From: Hippopus hippopus
Taxonomy: Eukaryota > Mollusca > Bivalvia > Cardiida > Cardiidae
Direction: 5' to 3'
DNA: 64,000 nt
Assembly (NCBI GenBank): GCA_946811185.2
Contig: OX328109.1
Location: 42,144,129 to 42,208,128 of the forward strand
The position numbers were made by a program, and so were the translations under genes. Positions 1 through 12,167 of this stretch are shown piece by piece. Position 1 is the first letter of the stretch. Each line of letters starts with the position of its first letter. Under the pieces are notes generated by a model. That model saw nothing but the letters and a program-made list of their open reading frames with translations, made no database searches and was not told the DNA's origin.

Positions 1-82
1 GCAGTAACCGTACTTTTGCCCTTCTTTTTTTTTTAAATCTGATCTCAAAGGCATTAGACTCGCTTATGTCACGCTTTAGCTA

Positions 83-1100
83 TCTTAAGGTAGTACCCTC
101 CTAATGGAAAACAGCTATTTCCACTGTAATATTATCCTAAAAAAATTGATATCATTAAAAATGAGTATTAATGCACTACATTAACTGAGCCATTTTTTCC
201 TTCTTAAAATTATCATTTATAAATCTAAAGCCGCTACATTCTCATTACAAAGGGAGATAATAATTATCTCCCTTTTCAGGAAACTAACAAAAGTATCAAC
301 AAATAATTTCAAGGTATACATCAAAGGAATTTCTGGTCGGTTAGAAATGTGCAAAAATATTATATTAGTATATATCCTTATTTATCAACTATTAAGAAAT
401 ATTATTTCATGTTGCACTAGAAGCGTTATGCTACTCTCTTACTATTGCGTATCAGCGGCGTATGCAGCAAAATTTCTTTACGCGGGTCAATCGCCAAGAA
501 CTGAGGCGTATTTTAGTTCATAATTAAAGACACGGCGTATGTTCGACGTTTCTGTGGCGTTTCTGTGGCGTGTCTGTGTTTGTATGGCTTTCAAGGGACT
601 TAAAGTATGGCGAACTGAGGCGTAAGCGTGGCGTAACCGCTTCGTTAGCACGACGTTCCTTTCTTATGTGCAGCCTTGACATTGTGTAAATACGACGGTC
701 ACCGACGGAAAACGGCTCTGCTCATTTCGTTGCTGTCATTCGCTCAAAAGAAGTCACACCTTTCATCTTAACCAATACCTTCGCGTGACGTAATAAGTGT
801 TCGAGCTACGTTTCTGCGACGTCATTGCTGCGTTGTTTTCGCTTTTACGGCGTATGTGTGACGAAAGCACGGCGTATCGGAGCTGCTACGTTTGTGCTAC
901 GTATTTTTAAGTGCGGACTTAAAAAAACGTCGCACCTCCGCGTACAAGGAGATCATGCTACGTACCAAAGAGTATTAGCTACGTAAGTTGACGTTACTGC
1001 GGCGTTGTCGCGGCGTTCCTTTCTTATCGCGATACGCCGTACATACGCAAGCCGACACGCAAAAGTGAGAGAGCGTCTTTAGGATGGTAATACCTTAAGG
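83..1100. mobile_element. CpG-dense TIR element, likely non-autonomous DNA transposon
   Basis: Imperfect 22-bp terminal inverted repeats are visible at 83-104 (TCTTAAGGTAGTACCCTC...) and 1079-1100 (reads ...GGTAATACCTTAAGG), matching at 19 of 22 positions. The interior from about 430 to 1070 is far richer in CpG than its surroundings. It is built of short recurring words such as GGCGTA and TACGT, and ACGTTCCTTTCTTAT occurs twice. No ORF of useful length is present, so it would be non-autonomous. No target-site duplication was recognised. The superfamily is not assignable from the termini alone. Confidence 0.5.
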
Positions 1101-1650
1101 TGTTTTTAATGTCACCTTTCTAATACCACTTACTCGCTTATATCGCACTCTGTCCTCTGCTCGTGCCTTTCACGAGTACCTCTCCGCATGGACAATGCCA
1201 TCGGCGTAATATGACTGACACTTTCTTTTATTCTTTAGTTTTCTTTCTTTGTCGTTCTTTTTTTCGACATGGTCTCAGAATACATTGTAATCGGACGGAT
1301 CTTAAGACGTCTTGATATTAAAACCTTTTCCCCGCAGTGGTCCCCAAACCTGCGTATCAGGGGCCCCTGTCACGTTCCTCCTCTCTAGTGCCATTGGCAT
1401 TCGCAGTATTCAAAGGCATTAGACTCGCCTTGTTGTATTCGTACCATTACCACACCATTCATATGTCGCTCGCTTTTCTTTGCCATATTTCTTTTTACGG
1501 GAATTAAAAATACACAGGACTCGCTTTTCGAGATTTTCTGTTCGCTTCACCAGAAAGCCCTATCATCACCCTCTGCCCATCCACACACTCTTCTGAGTTT
1601 GGCATTTGATGAACGCCTTTAGATCTACATGGCCCTACCATTTAAATGTT
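1101..1650. other. Non-coding stretch, no gene seen
   Basis: Moderately CpG-containing DNA without a credible ORF. An 18-bp word (CAAAGGCATTAGACTCGC) at about 1410-1427 repeats one at about 45-62. The two copies flank the TIR element and suggest that a larger repeat lies around it. Confidence 0.4.
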
Positions 1651-1797
1651 GAGCCATGCGAGAGAAGTTTTTTCTTTTACATCTGCAAAAAGTATGAACC
1701 AAGGTCAGCCTGCGCAGTGTGTCTATGGATCCATAATTATGCGACCTATTGCTTGTTATAATTAATTACGAACATGCATTAACTTCCTTCACAAAGA
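1651..1797. mobile_element. MITE-B, degenerate copy
   Basis: Begins GAGCCATGC, contains the 'ctgcaaaaagtat...ggtcagcctgcgcag' half-palindrome near 1684-1718, and ends near a 'gcattaactt' tail typical of this family. The second palindrome arm is lost. Confidence 0.5.
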
Positions 1798-2102
1798 CCC
1801 GTCGTTCGTGTTTCTCAACAGCCGCCAACAGCCCTGTATTACTTGCGCTAGTTTTAGTAAGTCATATAATAATGGCGTGGTGCAATGAATCAAGACAATG
1901 AATTTTAAGCGAAGACGTTTGAGAGAGCAGTATGGTGACGCCCCATGTAAATTTGGTAGGGTTGAAATAGGGTTCAGTGGCTTTTTTAGCCCTTCCACCC
2001 ATATTTTTCTTCTATTTTTCATTTTCTTTCATACTTAAAATTTTCTCTGGTTTAATGCGCCAAACATAGTGATAAGAAAAGTTTACCCATCTCTCTTAAC
2101 TC

Positions 2103-2321
2103 ATTACCAAACTATAATATTTTAGACCCGTCCAAGTTGAAAGCATTTGCAGACGACATATCACAAGTATTAAAACCAAGGTATTTGTCCGTGGTAGGGT
2201 AGAAAACATTGTGTGAAAAGGAGAAAATGCTGGTTACCAGCATTTTCTCCTTTTCACACAATGTTTTCAAAAGCTTTCTTTCTCGGGGTCGTTAAATTAG
2301 GAATTCTGTGGTAAAGGGTTA
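2103..2321. mobile_element. MITE-D, near-complete
   Basis: Starts 'ttaccaaacta' and ends 'gtggtaaagggttaa'. The centre is a near-perfect palindrome (ACATTGTGTGAAAAGGAG... mirrored) at about 2206-2267, with a GCTGGTTACCAGC core. Confidence 0.75.
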
Positions 2322-2699
2322 AACCTTCCCAGGCCTATGACAAGTCTGTAAAAGGTCAAATGACAACACTGTCTCCAATTTTGTACAGAAGAAAACAGGC
2401 GAAGGGACATTCTTCATTTAAGATGCAGACAATCCTTAGAAATATGCCTGTTCACTTTCACAGCGAAGTATTTCCTAGGAAAGGTGCTTGTTGTGAGCGT
2501 GTCTTAGATCAATTTAACAGTCTATTGTTGATTTGTAGTTAATTTTTTTTGCAGCAAACTGTTTCTGTAGCCTCGAAACGGAGCTGTCTTGCATCATCAT
2601 CTTTGCTAGTTTTTTTTTTCACTTAAAGTAACAATAGTTGCAGAAATTAAATAAAGCGGGTGATAAAATGCTTTTAGAATTTAAATCATACCATTTAAA

Positions 2700-2885
2700 A
2701 GTATGGAAAATGTTATGAGGATAACAATCTTTTGTTGTACGATTCGTCCAAGTGTTATTCGCTGGAGGAGACATTAAGGTTAAAAGTTGCCAGGTCACTC
2801 TATCTTCTATTTAATTTTTGCCTCATTCTAAAATTTGTTTCTCTGCCAGCGACTAACTCATGGACTGACCACAGTGGTCTTAATC
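2700..2885. mobile_element. Fold-back repeat K, copy 1
   Basis: Terminal words 'caatcttttgttgtacgatt' and 'gccagcgactaactcatgg' recur in inverted arrangement at 39240-39425 and partly at 24920-25055. A diverged copy of the same short element. Confidence 0.45.
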
Positions 2886-3257
2886 TACACTGTTCGCAAA
2901 GAAAAAAAAAACCAAAATACGTTTAGAAGCATATGGGTTAATACAGTGGAACCAGACACTTTACAAAAAGCCTATCCCATCCCCCACCGTCTCGAAAACA
3001 GTTTTGTTTACCATTATATCGTGTAACTCTAGACGTCCGTCATGCAATATATAGATAGAAACTACTTTGTAAATCAACATTCTGATAGCTTGCTGTCTCA
3101 GGATGTTGTTTATCTCAATATTGTACATGGTAACATTGGAAACACCAAAAGTGATTTCAAGTTACCAAAACGACAAACATTTACTGGGAAGAAAAATATC
3201 GTTCCTTTGCAAAGAAAAATTAACCAACAAGCAAAATCCAGGATTGTATTGTATTGA

Positions 3258-3545
3258 TTTTATGATGTTTAAGGCCGTTTTCAACATTATTTCAGTTATA
3301 TCACGGCGGCCAGTACACCTATCTATGCTTTCCTGGAGTTTCTGTTACCAGTACACAATATTCTTTCCAAGCCACTGGCTGCTTTCCGACAAAACCATCG
3401 TTGAAACAAAAGTCAGCGGTGAGAAAGGAATGAATCCTTTCGCAATGACTATCATCAGTTCTTGGAAAGAAATTGGCCGAGCTGGGGATTGAACCAGCAA
3501 CCTCCTGTTCTCTAATCCTGTACGCTACCGGGACTCGGCGCAAAA
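3258..3545 (-). mobile_element. tRNA-derived SINE
   Basis: On the minus strand a tRNA-like head with B box GGTTCAATCCC (about 3487-3500) is followed by the conserved body. This includes the stretch reading 'ggcggccagtacacctat' on the plus strand, and the element ends in a 'aacggccttaaac' tail near 3270. The A box is weak. Non-coding; it would be mobilised by a LINE partner. Confidence 0.7.
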
Positions 3546-3645
3546 TCCAGGAAAAGGGACAAATGCTTGTTCCAAGCCTTCATGTCCCATTCTTACAAAG
3601 TTCTCTGACCGTCAACTGTAAAGGGGGAGGGGCGACGAAATACAG

Positions 3646-3893
3646 GAGCCATGCTCTGTGAAAAGACTTTTTAATTTTTTTGGATCTGCAAAAGTATCGA
3701 CCCATGGCAGCCTGCGCAGTCCGCGCAGGCTGACCTGAATCGATACATTTTGCTATTGGTAATTTTTTTGCCTATCGAAGACTACCCATGATTCAGCCGA
3801 TCTCTAGAAAAATGGAACCATATTATCCGACCACTTGCTTATAGTGCATTACGAAGAAATATTAAGGCCCCTTTTAGCAGAGCGCCGTTCACT
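3646..3893. mobile_element. MITE-B
   Basis: Starts GAGCCATGCTCTGTG, carries the GCCTGCGCAGTCCGCGCAGG palindrome core at about 3709-3730, and ends 'ccccttttagcagagcg'. Confidence 0.7.
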
Positions 3894-4530
3894 TGTACTT
3901 TACCTTGTACTCGTATACCAACCGTTTCGTTTTTCTGTTCCCTATGGTGAATACTGAGTTATCTCGCTTTGCAACCTAATACAAAGGGAATTTATTTGTC
4001 TAGTGCTCTACTTCCTTTTTCGGCGTAGTCGAATGCGTTGGCTTTTTAATATATAACATATTTAATTGTACATTTATGAAACCACTAGGCCTATATAACG
4101 AGCGTTGCTACCGCTAATCAATACCCCGGTGCCTTGATTGATACCATAGCAAACTAATGCAATAGAGAATGATTCTTTTCTTGTACTATTTGGAAATTTG
4201 ATACTTTCACAAGTGTTACCCAATAACCCGATACTTCTTTTCAACAAAATGAAAAACAATGAGAAAAAAAAGAGTCAATCTCTTGTGAGGTTAGTTTTCA
4301 TTATTTTACTTCATATTGTTCCACAAAAGACTTTCAATATTCATATTCCAGTATCTCTTACGCCGTCTATCTTTTTTAAAGATATTTCTTGTTATAGTAT
4401 TTCATTTATTTCAAGACGGTCACCTCGCTATGTGTTAAATGAGTTCCCTTTACCAGTTCTACACGCGGTACTATTTCAAAGCCAAGAAGATATCGTAAAA
4501 ATATTATCTGTGGGAGGGGTTAATATAATT

Positions 4531-4791
4531 GGCTTGCAACACACGAAAAGGGGCATTTGGACATCTGCGTAAAGTGTCATCTCGAATAAGCCGGCGCATT
4601 CGGCGCAGGCTAATCCGAAACGACACTTTCCGTTTTTATGTAAATTTCTGTTTTGTGCAAGTCTACTGTAGCACAAAATCTAATGTAGTCGTAAAATGCC
4701 GTCTCGGATTAGCCTGCGCGGATTGCGCAGGCTGATCCGAGACGACACTTTACGCAAATGTCCGAATGCCCCTTTTCCTATGTTGCAAGCC
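4531..4791. mobile_element. MITE-A, full length
   Basis: Terminal inverted repeats GGCTTGCAAC and GTTGCAAGCC bracket two internal palindromes. The sequence between them reads 'gtaaatttctgttttgtgcaa'. About 260 bp, no coding capacity. It abuts the MITE-B copy that begins at 4799. Confidence 0.8.
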
Positions 4792-4798
4792 ATATATC

Positions 4799-5062
4799 AG
4801 TCATGCTCTGTGAAAAGGAGGTTTTTTGCATCCCCGTAATGCATTATACAAAACAAGTTATCATATAATTATGAATCAATAAAATCCGTTTTGTCTTACA
4901 ACCGATTGAATCATAAGGTAGAATGGTCCTTGCACATGCAGAACATTTACAAATGGCAAAAAGTTTCGATCCATGTCAGCCTGCGCGAACTGCGCAGGCT
5001 GACATGGGTCAATACTTTTTGCAGATGCATTAACTCCCCTTTTTTACACAGCGTCTCTCATA
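4799..5062. mobile_element. MITE-B, full length
   Basis: Starts 'tcatgctctgtgaaaagg', has its palindromic core at about 4973-5022 placed near the right end (opposite orientation to 3646), and ends 'ttacacagcgtctctcat'. Confidence 0.75.
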
Positions 5063-6450
5063 TCTAAATGGGGTAACAATATACCTTTACACCGGCTACC
5101 GGTACTTTCTATCAGCTTAACAGAGCCAAACCCATGGTCCAACCAGGAGAGAAATAATTCCTCACGCAAGGACTTTTATCATTTTGTCGAACGCACAACC
5201 ACTGAAATACAAGCCTTTTTCGTTACCACTGAGCTACCATGTCTCGGCCAAAACGACGCCAAAACAAAGCAACGATACATGGGAATTAGAAACATGAGGA
5301 GTACGGAAGATAGCTTTAGATAAGACATTTGGTTAATTCTGCGATTAAACCTTTGACTGCTAAAACTGAATTTAAAAACAAAAAATTCTATCAGTGAGAT
5401 CAAGCTGTTTTGGCCAGGCTATGTAATAACACATCTGATATTTGATTGACTTGTCTTGGTGTAGAATGTCTGCAAAACCTTCTTTAGTTGCTCTCAGCAG
5501 CTGCTAAAATTGTTAGGTTCTACTATACTGTTCGAAGCAATATTAATACGGCAGTGGCTGCCGCGCGTATATTACTTTTTGTCGAAAAGTAGTAATTTTG
5601 ACAGCCTTATTACGGACTACTTTTAAAAGATTCATATTGCCAAAATTGATAATAGAGGCCATTGTTGGAATATGATCTATATCTATTCATTCTACTTTTA
5701 GATGTACAACTTACTATTCTACTTTTTCCGTTCCGTCAGGAGGAGCTGCGTATCTCACTGGTATACACTCAGTCCATTTGAAAACGCAACACTAGCTGTA
5801 ACTTGAATATAGGCCGAAAGTGACAGATTTTTAACCAAATATACCTTTAATGTAATTCCTTATTCGATTGAATGATTCACAAAATTTCATTACAATGCTT
5901 TAAGATTTTCAAATGGAAAATGGTACAAAAAAAATCCTTACTGCAAATCCAAAAGTCACATGATAAACATCGAGTATGGCTGCTCCTTGAATTTATCAAA
6001 ACTTGCCAGCGTCTTTTCATTGACAACATTGTAAGGTTATTCCATGCTGTGGGATGTTGTCCGAATTCTCGAGAAGGGCACTGTTTTTCATTAGTGGGTT
6101 ATTCCTGCATAAGGCTCTGTGAAACGTCAGTGCAAAGCTGTGTGACTCGTGGAATGGAAGAGACAAGATTGCCATAGCCCAGAGGACACCATCGCTTCAC
6201 TAGGCTTTAGATAAAGGTTTTCTATTCTCAAATGAATTTGGTATTCAATTAAGTAAACTTGAGGGTCATAGTAGAGTTTGGCGTTGGCAGAATGGGCATT
6301 TCAGTTATGCTTGCATTATCAAGCATGACCAAACGGATGGTTGATCAGTTCATTTATGGGCAGGCATAACAAAATTTATGAAGAACAGCTCGCATTTATT
6401 AATGAAAGTTAATTCTACTAGATACCTACATCAATGAGGTTTTGCGGGGT
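5063..6450. other. Long stretch without a supported gene
   Basis: Unique-looking AT-rich sequence. A minus-strand tRNA-like word ('accactgagctaccat') near 5225 may be a SINE scrap. A 101-codon ORF at 5872-6177 has no recognisable domain, signal or splice context and is not called. Confidence 0.4.
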
Positions 6451-6451
6451 T

Positions 6452-6474
6452 TTGTTGTTGTTGTTGTTGTTGTT
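6452..6474. repeat. (TTG)n microsatellite
   Basis: Perfect trinucleotide run. Confidence 0.9.
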
Positions 6475-6504
6475 AAAATTTTAGACGAGCATATAATAGA
6501 TCGT

Positions 6505-6730
6505 ATTTCTCTCCATGATAGTTAAGCAACGTTCGTTGTGGTTAGTGCCTGGATGGGTGACCAGGCCGTTGCACGTTACAAAAGAACTAACTGGCTATGT
6601 CTGGGATGCTTTGAAAGTGTATGCATACCAGTGTTTACTCCAACAACAGATCCAGAACTTTACAGAGCCCTTCTTGAAGAATTGGACAACATCCTAGAGC
6701 ATGGGATAGCCTCACAATGTTCTCCATGAG
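6505..6730 (+). mobile_element. 5S rRNA-derived sequence (5S-headed SINE or 5S pseudogene)
   Basis: The words AGTTAAGCAACGT and GGTTAGTGCCTGGATGGG, with TGACC following, match the internal promoter half of eukaryotic 5S rRNA (known: AGTTAAGCAACGTCG...GGTTAGTACTTGGATGGG). The 5' half of 5S and its 3' terminal stem are not recognisable. The sequence then continues about 160 bp into unrelated DNA, as in 5S-derived (SINE3-type) elements. Not a functional 5S gene. Confidence 0.6.
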
Positions 6731-6769
6731 ACCAATCCGGCAATTATACATAAATGCAAGGGCAAGGGG

Positions 6770-8680
6770 TGGGTTACTTTTTGATAGGCGGTTACGAACT
6801 TTTTATGTTATTTTTCCACTTGGAAATCCTAAAACATTCTAACAAAACTTTGTGTATCATTCAATGGAATTACAATGAATTACGTGATAGAATTTGATCA
6901 AAACATATTTTTTATCGGACTGGTTTTCAACTTACAAGTAGTGTTGCGTTTTTAAATGTACTGGGTGTATATGAATGTTTCGATACCCTGATTCCCAAAG
7001 TTTGATCTTTACTTGAAACCCCTTTTTTAAACCTCGTGGGAGAGTCCTCGGCAAGACATGTGAGAGCCCCAGCCTTATATTGGTGAAACCAAGCACAGAA
7101 ATGAATAAGTGAGCTGTTGAAAGCGGCGCAAAACACTATTTAATCATTTATTCACTCTATTTTGTATAAATTTGGTGTTTCTTTCCCCCTGGTTTCTTTA
7201 TGTTCCTTTGCAAAAGGCGTAAAGGCAGAGTTATATAGTATTTGATTGTTAGAAGGCATTGAAGTATACTTGTATATTGGCTTCTATTTATTACACTATG
7301 CACGAGATATAGCGTGACCATTTTGATTATTTGTTTTGTTTTTATTTTTCTTGCGCAAACTTTAATACATTTTCTGACTGTAGGGAATATATAATTATTG
7401 TTATTTGAAAATTCTCTTAACAGTATTTTCTATTGTTTGTTTATATACGAAACAGCAAAAGAAATTATGCACGAATATACGTGAAGTTCATACATAATCA
7501 CACGATGGTAACAAGATTATTAATCAAAGCGTTGAAAACGCTGAAGTGGTATTTGTCACGGAAGCCATTGTGTGGAATTAATAATTTGAAAGAAAAAGAG
7601 AAATATTATTCAAATATTTGCTTGAAAAGCAACCTGCTAAGCAAATGAATACCTTTTTGGTTGAAGGGAGAGTACTCATGACAAAGTTAGGATTATTTTT
7701 GTATTGGTGGTCTCCCTTTGATCACCAGGAGGAGTCAGGAGTAACGTCCCTTGTCATTAGAATGCATAATGGATTATGAGAGACACCATGTAAATATATC
7801 AGATAAAATTAATTTTGTACCTGAAAACTGTGATTTTGAGATATCTTTGGCCGTAAAGATTTAATTCCCAACATTAAAATCAATTATTTCAATCTATAAA
7901 TTTTCATGCACAATCAAATGGAGTTGCACGCAATCGTGGGACGAACAAGCCAAGGTACGAACTGGTTTTGGAACGAAAAAGCCTAGGACCAAGCGATCAG
8001 TAGACAAATTTTGTGTATATCATTGCCCAATAGAAGGCTATGAGCGGGTGAAGCTATTTTCAATCAAAAATTAGTATTTCCACGATCGATGGCCTCACCC
8101 AGTGTATTTTAACATGCCATTTCCAATTACATATCGAAGTGCTAACGAAAAACTCATTTGTCTGAGAAAAATTGAGTTAAATTGGGTTTATTTCCTTCGG
8201 CTTTGCACAAAATACGATAAATGGTCTTCAAAATTCAATATTGAACTCATAGTGGTATTGTCTTCGACAAATACACACAATCTAAGCAACATTCGTTTAC
8301 AAATATGTTCTTAGGATTTCATTGAAACTTTTATATAATAATGTTGTTCTGCCACCGTAAGTTAAACTACCATGAGAACAGAAAGTTTACTGATCGCAAA
8401 CGTTGGAATTTTCAACAAATATGCAGTCTGTCAGTTGAGCAGCATCACGGCATCTGTTTGTGGTAGCAGCGGGATTAGCCACCATTTGTCCTGATCAACG
8501 AGTGTTTGTATTCCGTCAACGGTATCAAACTGATTTGACATTGTATTCTTTCCATTCCTAAACCACTGCTTGCTGCAACGCCACCACAGTCTGTGGATAG
8601 TTGTTCTATCTTACATTTCGTTTCAACACATCCCATGTGTGTTCGATTGGAAAAGTTTCGAATGAAAGTTGAGAACAATC
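6770..8680. other. Mostly gene-free stretch
   Basis: AT-rich DNA. Apart from the SINE fragment at 7030-7145 I see no repeat family or credible ORF. Confidence 0.4.
7030..7145 (+). mobile_element. SINE 3' fragment
   Basis: The segment 'gagagccccagcctt...gaaaccaag' and the 'gaaagcggcgcaaaacac' tail match the body and tail of the element at 53844-54070. The tRNA head is missing. Confidence 0.5.
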
Positions 8681-8684
8681 CATT

Positions 8685-8802
8685 ACGTCAACATTGTGAA
8701 CTTTAGTCAATCAGAAGTTGAGTAACTTTCAAATTTAGAAAATTTTGGTGAATACGACGAAGAACGTTCTTAAAAATAGTTGGTGGAAACGGGCCTTGGA
8801 CA
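8685..8802. mobile_element. MITE-E, right half
   Basis: 'gtcaatcagaagttgagtaa' then 'tttcaaatttagaaaat' and 'gttggtggaaacgggcc' correspond to the right arm of MITE-E. The left arm is absent. Confidence 0.5.
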
Positions 8803-9600
8803 CAGTAGGACTCGATAAGAACAACGGCACTGATGTAGTATCACGGCGCATGGATCTAATATTGTCTCCTTAGACGTGGTGCAAACCTGATATGGGTTGG
8901 ATGGATGCACTGTATTTTCAAGAAAACTTGCGGAACGAATCAGAATGCGGTTTTCGTAGACTTAAATTTATAAAATGACGAAGAACGTGGAGAGAACTTG
9001 GTAAACGCCGTAAGTTCGTAGTGCGATCTAAGAGGTCTTAGACAGAACGTAGGAAAAACGCATATGACGTGGCGCGTGATTGATAAAGAGCGCAATAAAT
9101 TGAGCTCGGACTTCTTAGATGCAGCGACATCCTAGCGGGGCCATACTAAAGATCCAGAACAACTTGAACAATGTGTATTGTCCTGCATTTCATCCCGTCC
9201 TTCCTGAATTTGTCAAGTTTTAATACGCAGAAACGTTTTTTTTAACTTTGTCTGGGTGTAGCGGGGGCTTTACTGGGATTTACGGTAAAAAATTAGATTT
9301 ATAGAAGAAAATTGAATAAAAAAGACAGAAAAAAGAATCCGGTTATTCTCTAAGTTGAAAATTCCCGTAAATCCCAGTAATTTGACAAGCAGCACGTGTA
9401 AAAAGTTTGACACGTGCGCAGATTACAAAGATAAAATTTGAGATTAAAGACAAAAAAAGAAATCGGTGAATTCAGTCTTTGTGTCAAATTTGACAACTTA
9501 ATACATCATAGAAGTCCTAACAAGCTATAGTTAGGTGAAACTATTGACAGTTCAACGTTTTAATTTCCGATATATTTGTCTTTGTACATTTGGGTTAGAT
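8803..9600. other. Gene-free stretch with a short inverted repeat
   Basis: Contains a perfect 16-bp inverted repeat, TTACTGGGATTTACGG at 9270-9285 and its complement at 9365-9380, separated by 79 nt. No other structure or gene seen. Confidence 0.5.
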
Positions 9601-9630
9601 CTTTCAGCGCTACAGGCGGAAGCGGGAGCT

Positions 9631-9695
9631 TTTTGGCGGACGGTTTAGATCAAGATCAGAACGTGCGGTCTGATCTTGGATCTATGAAGTCCTCT
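9631..9695. mobile_element. MITE-C fragment
   Basis: 'gcggacggtttagatcaag' and 'gtctgatcttggatctatg' form a shortened MITE-C core. Confidence 0.6.
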
Positions 9696-9805
9696 TCAGT
9701 GTTCGTATTTTCAATCGTCGGAAGAGTTTTGTTGTTGTTGTTGTTTTTGTTGTTGTTAAGAATTTTTTCACCAGCTGAGTGTTTGTTCGTTTTGTGTTAT
9801 AAATA

Positions 9806-10080
9806 CGTTGTTTTCAACAAATTTACGATATTTCAGCTATAGCGCGGCGGCCATTACACCTATGCATATGGTCCTGATGTTTCTTTCACAAGTGATAGGA
9901 ACAATAATCTTTTAACATCACTGGCTGCTTTCCGACATAAAATAAATCAAAATAATGTTAAATCATGTTGTAACGACTATCACCAATCCTCAAAAACAGC
10001 TCTTTATCGAGCTGGGATATGAACTCACGACCCAGACTTTACAAGCCCTGTATTGCACCAACTGAGCAAATGGGCTCTAC
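9806..10080 (-). mobile_element. tRNA-derived SINE
   Basis: On the minus strand A box TTTGCTCAGTTGGTGCAAT and B box GAGTTCATATCCC precede the conserved body ('gcggcggccattacacc' on the plus strand) and a 'ttgaaaac' tail. Confidence 0.7.
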
Positions 10081-10199
10081 TGATCGCTGAATGAATTTAG
10101 CTCTCTTTCTAAAGGGATAAAAGAGTCAGTTGATCCTAAAAATAATATGACAACCGGAGACATTGCTCTAAACTTTAATCTTGATTTAATGAGGGTGCA

Positions 10200-10258
10200 C
10201 AAATTCTGCTAACCAGCATTTTCTCCTTTTCTCACAAGGTTTTCAAAGGGCTCCCCCC
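10200..10258. mobile_element. MITE-D fragment
   Basis: 'ctgctaaccagcattttctc' followed by 'cttttctcacaaggttttca' is the right arm of the MITE-D palindrome. Confidence 0.6.
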
Positions 10259-10267
10259 AAAAGTCTC

Positions 10268-10440
10268 TTAATCCTTTCGCTGCTAAGCGTAACCCATTGA
10301 CCTTAGCGGACGATGTAGATCAAGATCAGAGTGTCGATCATTGTCGAGCCAAGATCAGACGCATCTGAGCGGTACGATCTTGATCTACACTGTCTGCAAA
10401 AGCAATTTCAGTCGGTTCCAGGGCTTTAAGGGTTCACCTA
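10268..10440. mobile_element. MITE-C copy
   Basis: Begins 'ttaatcctttcgctgctaag' and contains 'gatgtagatcaagatcagag' and 'gatcttgatctacactgtc' arms around a rearranged centre. Confidence 0.65.
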
Positions 10441-10726
10441 AACCTCTAAAGCCTCCTGTCCCACGGTTGTGAAAACCCGGGATTGGTTAGAGAATGGTTG
10501 AGAGTTAAATCTCGGGATGTTTGGTAAAGGGTTATAGGTACTAATGGTTTTGTGTTAATTGTGGGCAACCTAGATACTCCCAAAGGAAAGACTTGTATTG
10601 TAACAGTTCTTGGCAATATTGACTTAATCAAGGTATACAGCGTGACATTTGGCAAATATGTCAGTGGTTATTTGACCGCGGGCTTCAAAATAGAACCCTA
10701 AAATATCATTGTAAGATATTCTATCA

Positions 10727-10935
10727 ACCCTTAACCTGCTAAATAAGTTATACGAAACTTTAAAGTTGATAGTATAAACATGAATAATGATATTTCAAAA
10801 TTATTTTTGGATAAAAAATATCTCTCTAACGGACAGTGTAGATCCAAGATCAGACTGCACGTACCGTGCAGTCTGATCTTGATCTACACCGTCCACAAAA
10901 GGTCAGTGAGACGCGTTTAACAGCCTAGGGGTTTA
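10727..10935. mobile_element. MITE-C copy
   Basis: Begins 'accttaacctgctaaataag'-like, contains the near-perfect palindrome centred at about 10866 (GACTGCACGTACCGTGCAGTC), and ends 'acagcctaggggttta'-like. Confidence 0.75.
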
Positions 10936-11164
10936 TCCTTCACTAAAGAAATTTAGGGTTTCAACCCTAAGAAAGAAGATTTTTTTAAACATCGTAGGGA
11001 AAGGGGAAATGCTTATAACCATTTTCATCTGTTCTTAATCCCAGTCTGATCAATTTTGTCCTGTTTTATACTCTGACATTACTTTGTAAAAATATGGGAT
11101 GGTATTAGTTTGGCCACAGATCTGTTCAGCAGGTCGTGAAAGGCAACTGCGATAAGGAGTGGTT

Positions 11165-11230
11165 TAAGGATAGGGCACCCTAATGGGATTCGTGTAACAT
11201 CGCCTTTCATCGCCGAAAAAACATATAGAT
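11165..11230. mobile_element. Fold-back element J, single arm
   Basis: TAGGGCACCCTAATGGGATT and the following 'cgtgtaacatcgcctttcat' are the same arm sequence as the complete fold-back at 25552-25757. Confidence 0.6.
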
Positions 11231-11769
11231 TCGCCTTCGACTTGTTTGTTTGGGTCACCATCATTTGAGCAAAACTGAAGAAAAAATCCGGCCATCAATA
11301 CAGCGCAAATTCGGCATATCGATTTGGCGCAATTTAGATATTCACTCTCCTGTACAAACCTATTGTTATGGATGGGCGTTATGAGCTCACCTAGTGAATA
11401 CTGATCAGCTGTTTTAATGGAACTTATTGCTGTTTTAATGGAACTTTTTTACTGTTTTAACACATCCATTTTAATCCGAAGAATTTTTAGGGAATTTACT
11501 CATCCTGGACATCTTCCCACCTCCCTGTGGTGAGTAGGGGACAACGGATAATAAAGTAGCAAATATGTTCTTGTATTATACGGCTAACGGAATTTTTATA
11601 CAGGTAAAAATCTTTTCCGCTGAAATGATAACCAAAATATTTGCAGAGTATCGATGAGCAGGGTTTCTGAAATATAACGAAAATCTTGCGCTGTATCGAT
11701 GAGTGTTTGTAGGCAGTTTTGATTGCCCTTTTCGCTCCAATGCAAAATCAACGTTGTTTGTACATAATG

Positions 11770-12056
11770 GTATCTAAAGCCGTTTTCATCATGGTTTCAA
11801 TTAAATCGCGGCGGCCGGTGCACATAACAATACTTTCCTGGACTTTCTTTTACCAGTACTTCGCACAGTATTCACCCCAAGCTATTTGCTGTCTTCCCAC
11901 ATAACCATCGTCGAAACAAGGATCAGGGGTGAGAGAGGAATGAATCCTATTGCAATGATTATCATCAATCCTTGAAAAGAATTTGGTGAGCTGGGGATTC
12001 AAACTAGCAACCCCGTGGTCTCAAGTCCTGCACTCTACAACTGCACTAAGGGCTCA
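11770..12056 (-). mobile_element. tRNA-derived SINE
   Basis: Minus-strand head with B box TAGTTTGAATCCC, conserved body ('gcggcggccggtgcac' on the plus strand), tail near 'aaagccgttttc'. About 285 bp. Confidence 0.7.
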
Positions 12057-12167
12057 GCATTGAATGTCGAATATAGCACTGAACATCAAGGAAAATATAG
12101 ATGTATTATAGCGTAATAAATCCTGTACTAACCCTTATAGCTTTGGAACCATCTTAAGTTGTTGTGA

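Noticed and set aside
3709..5022. Repeated short palindromes suggested a CRISPR-like or terminator array
   Set aside because: They are centres of dispersed MITEs in a eukaryotic genome. Spacing is irregular and there are no spacers or cas genes.
5872..6177. 101-codon plus-strand ORF
   Set aside because: Cys-containing but no signal peptide or domain. Codons resemble local AT-rich background.
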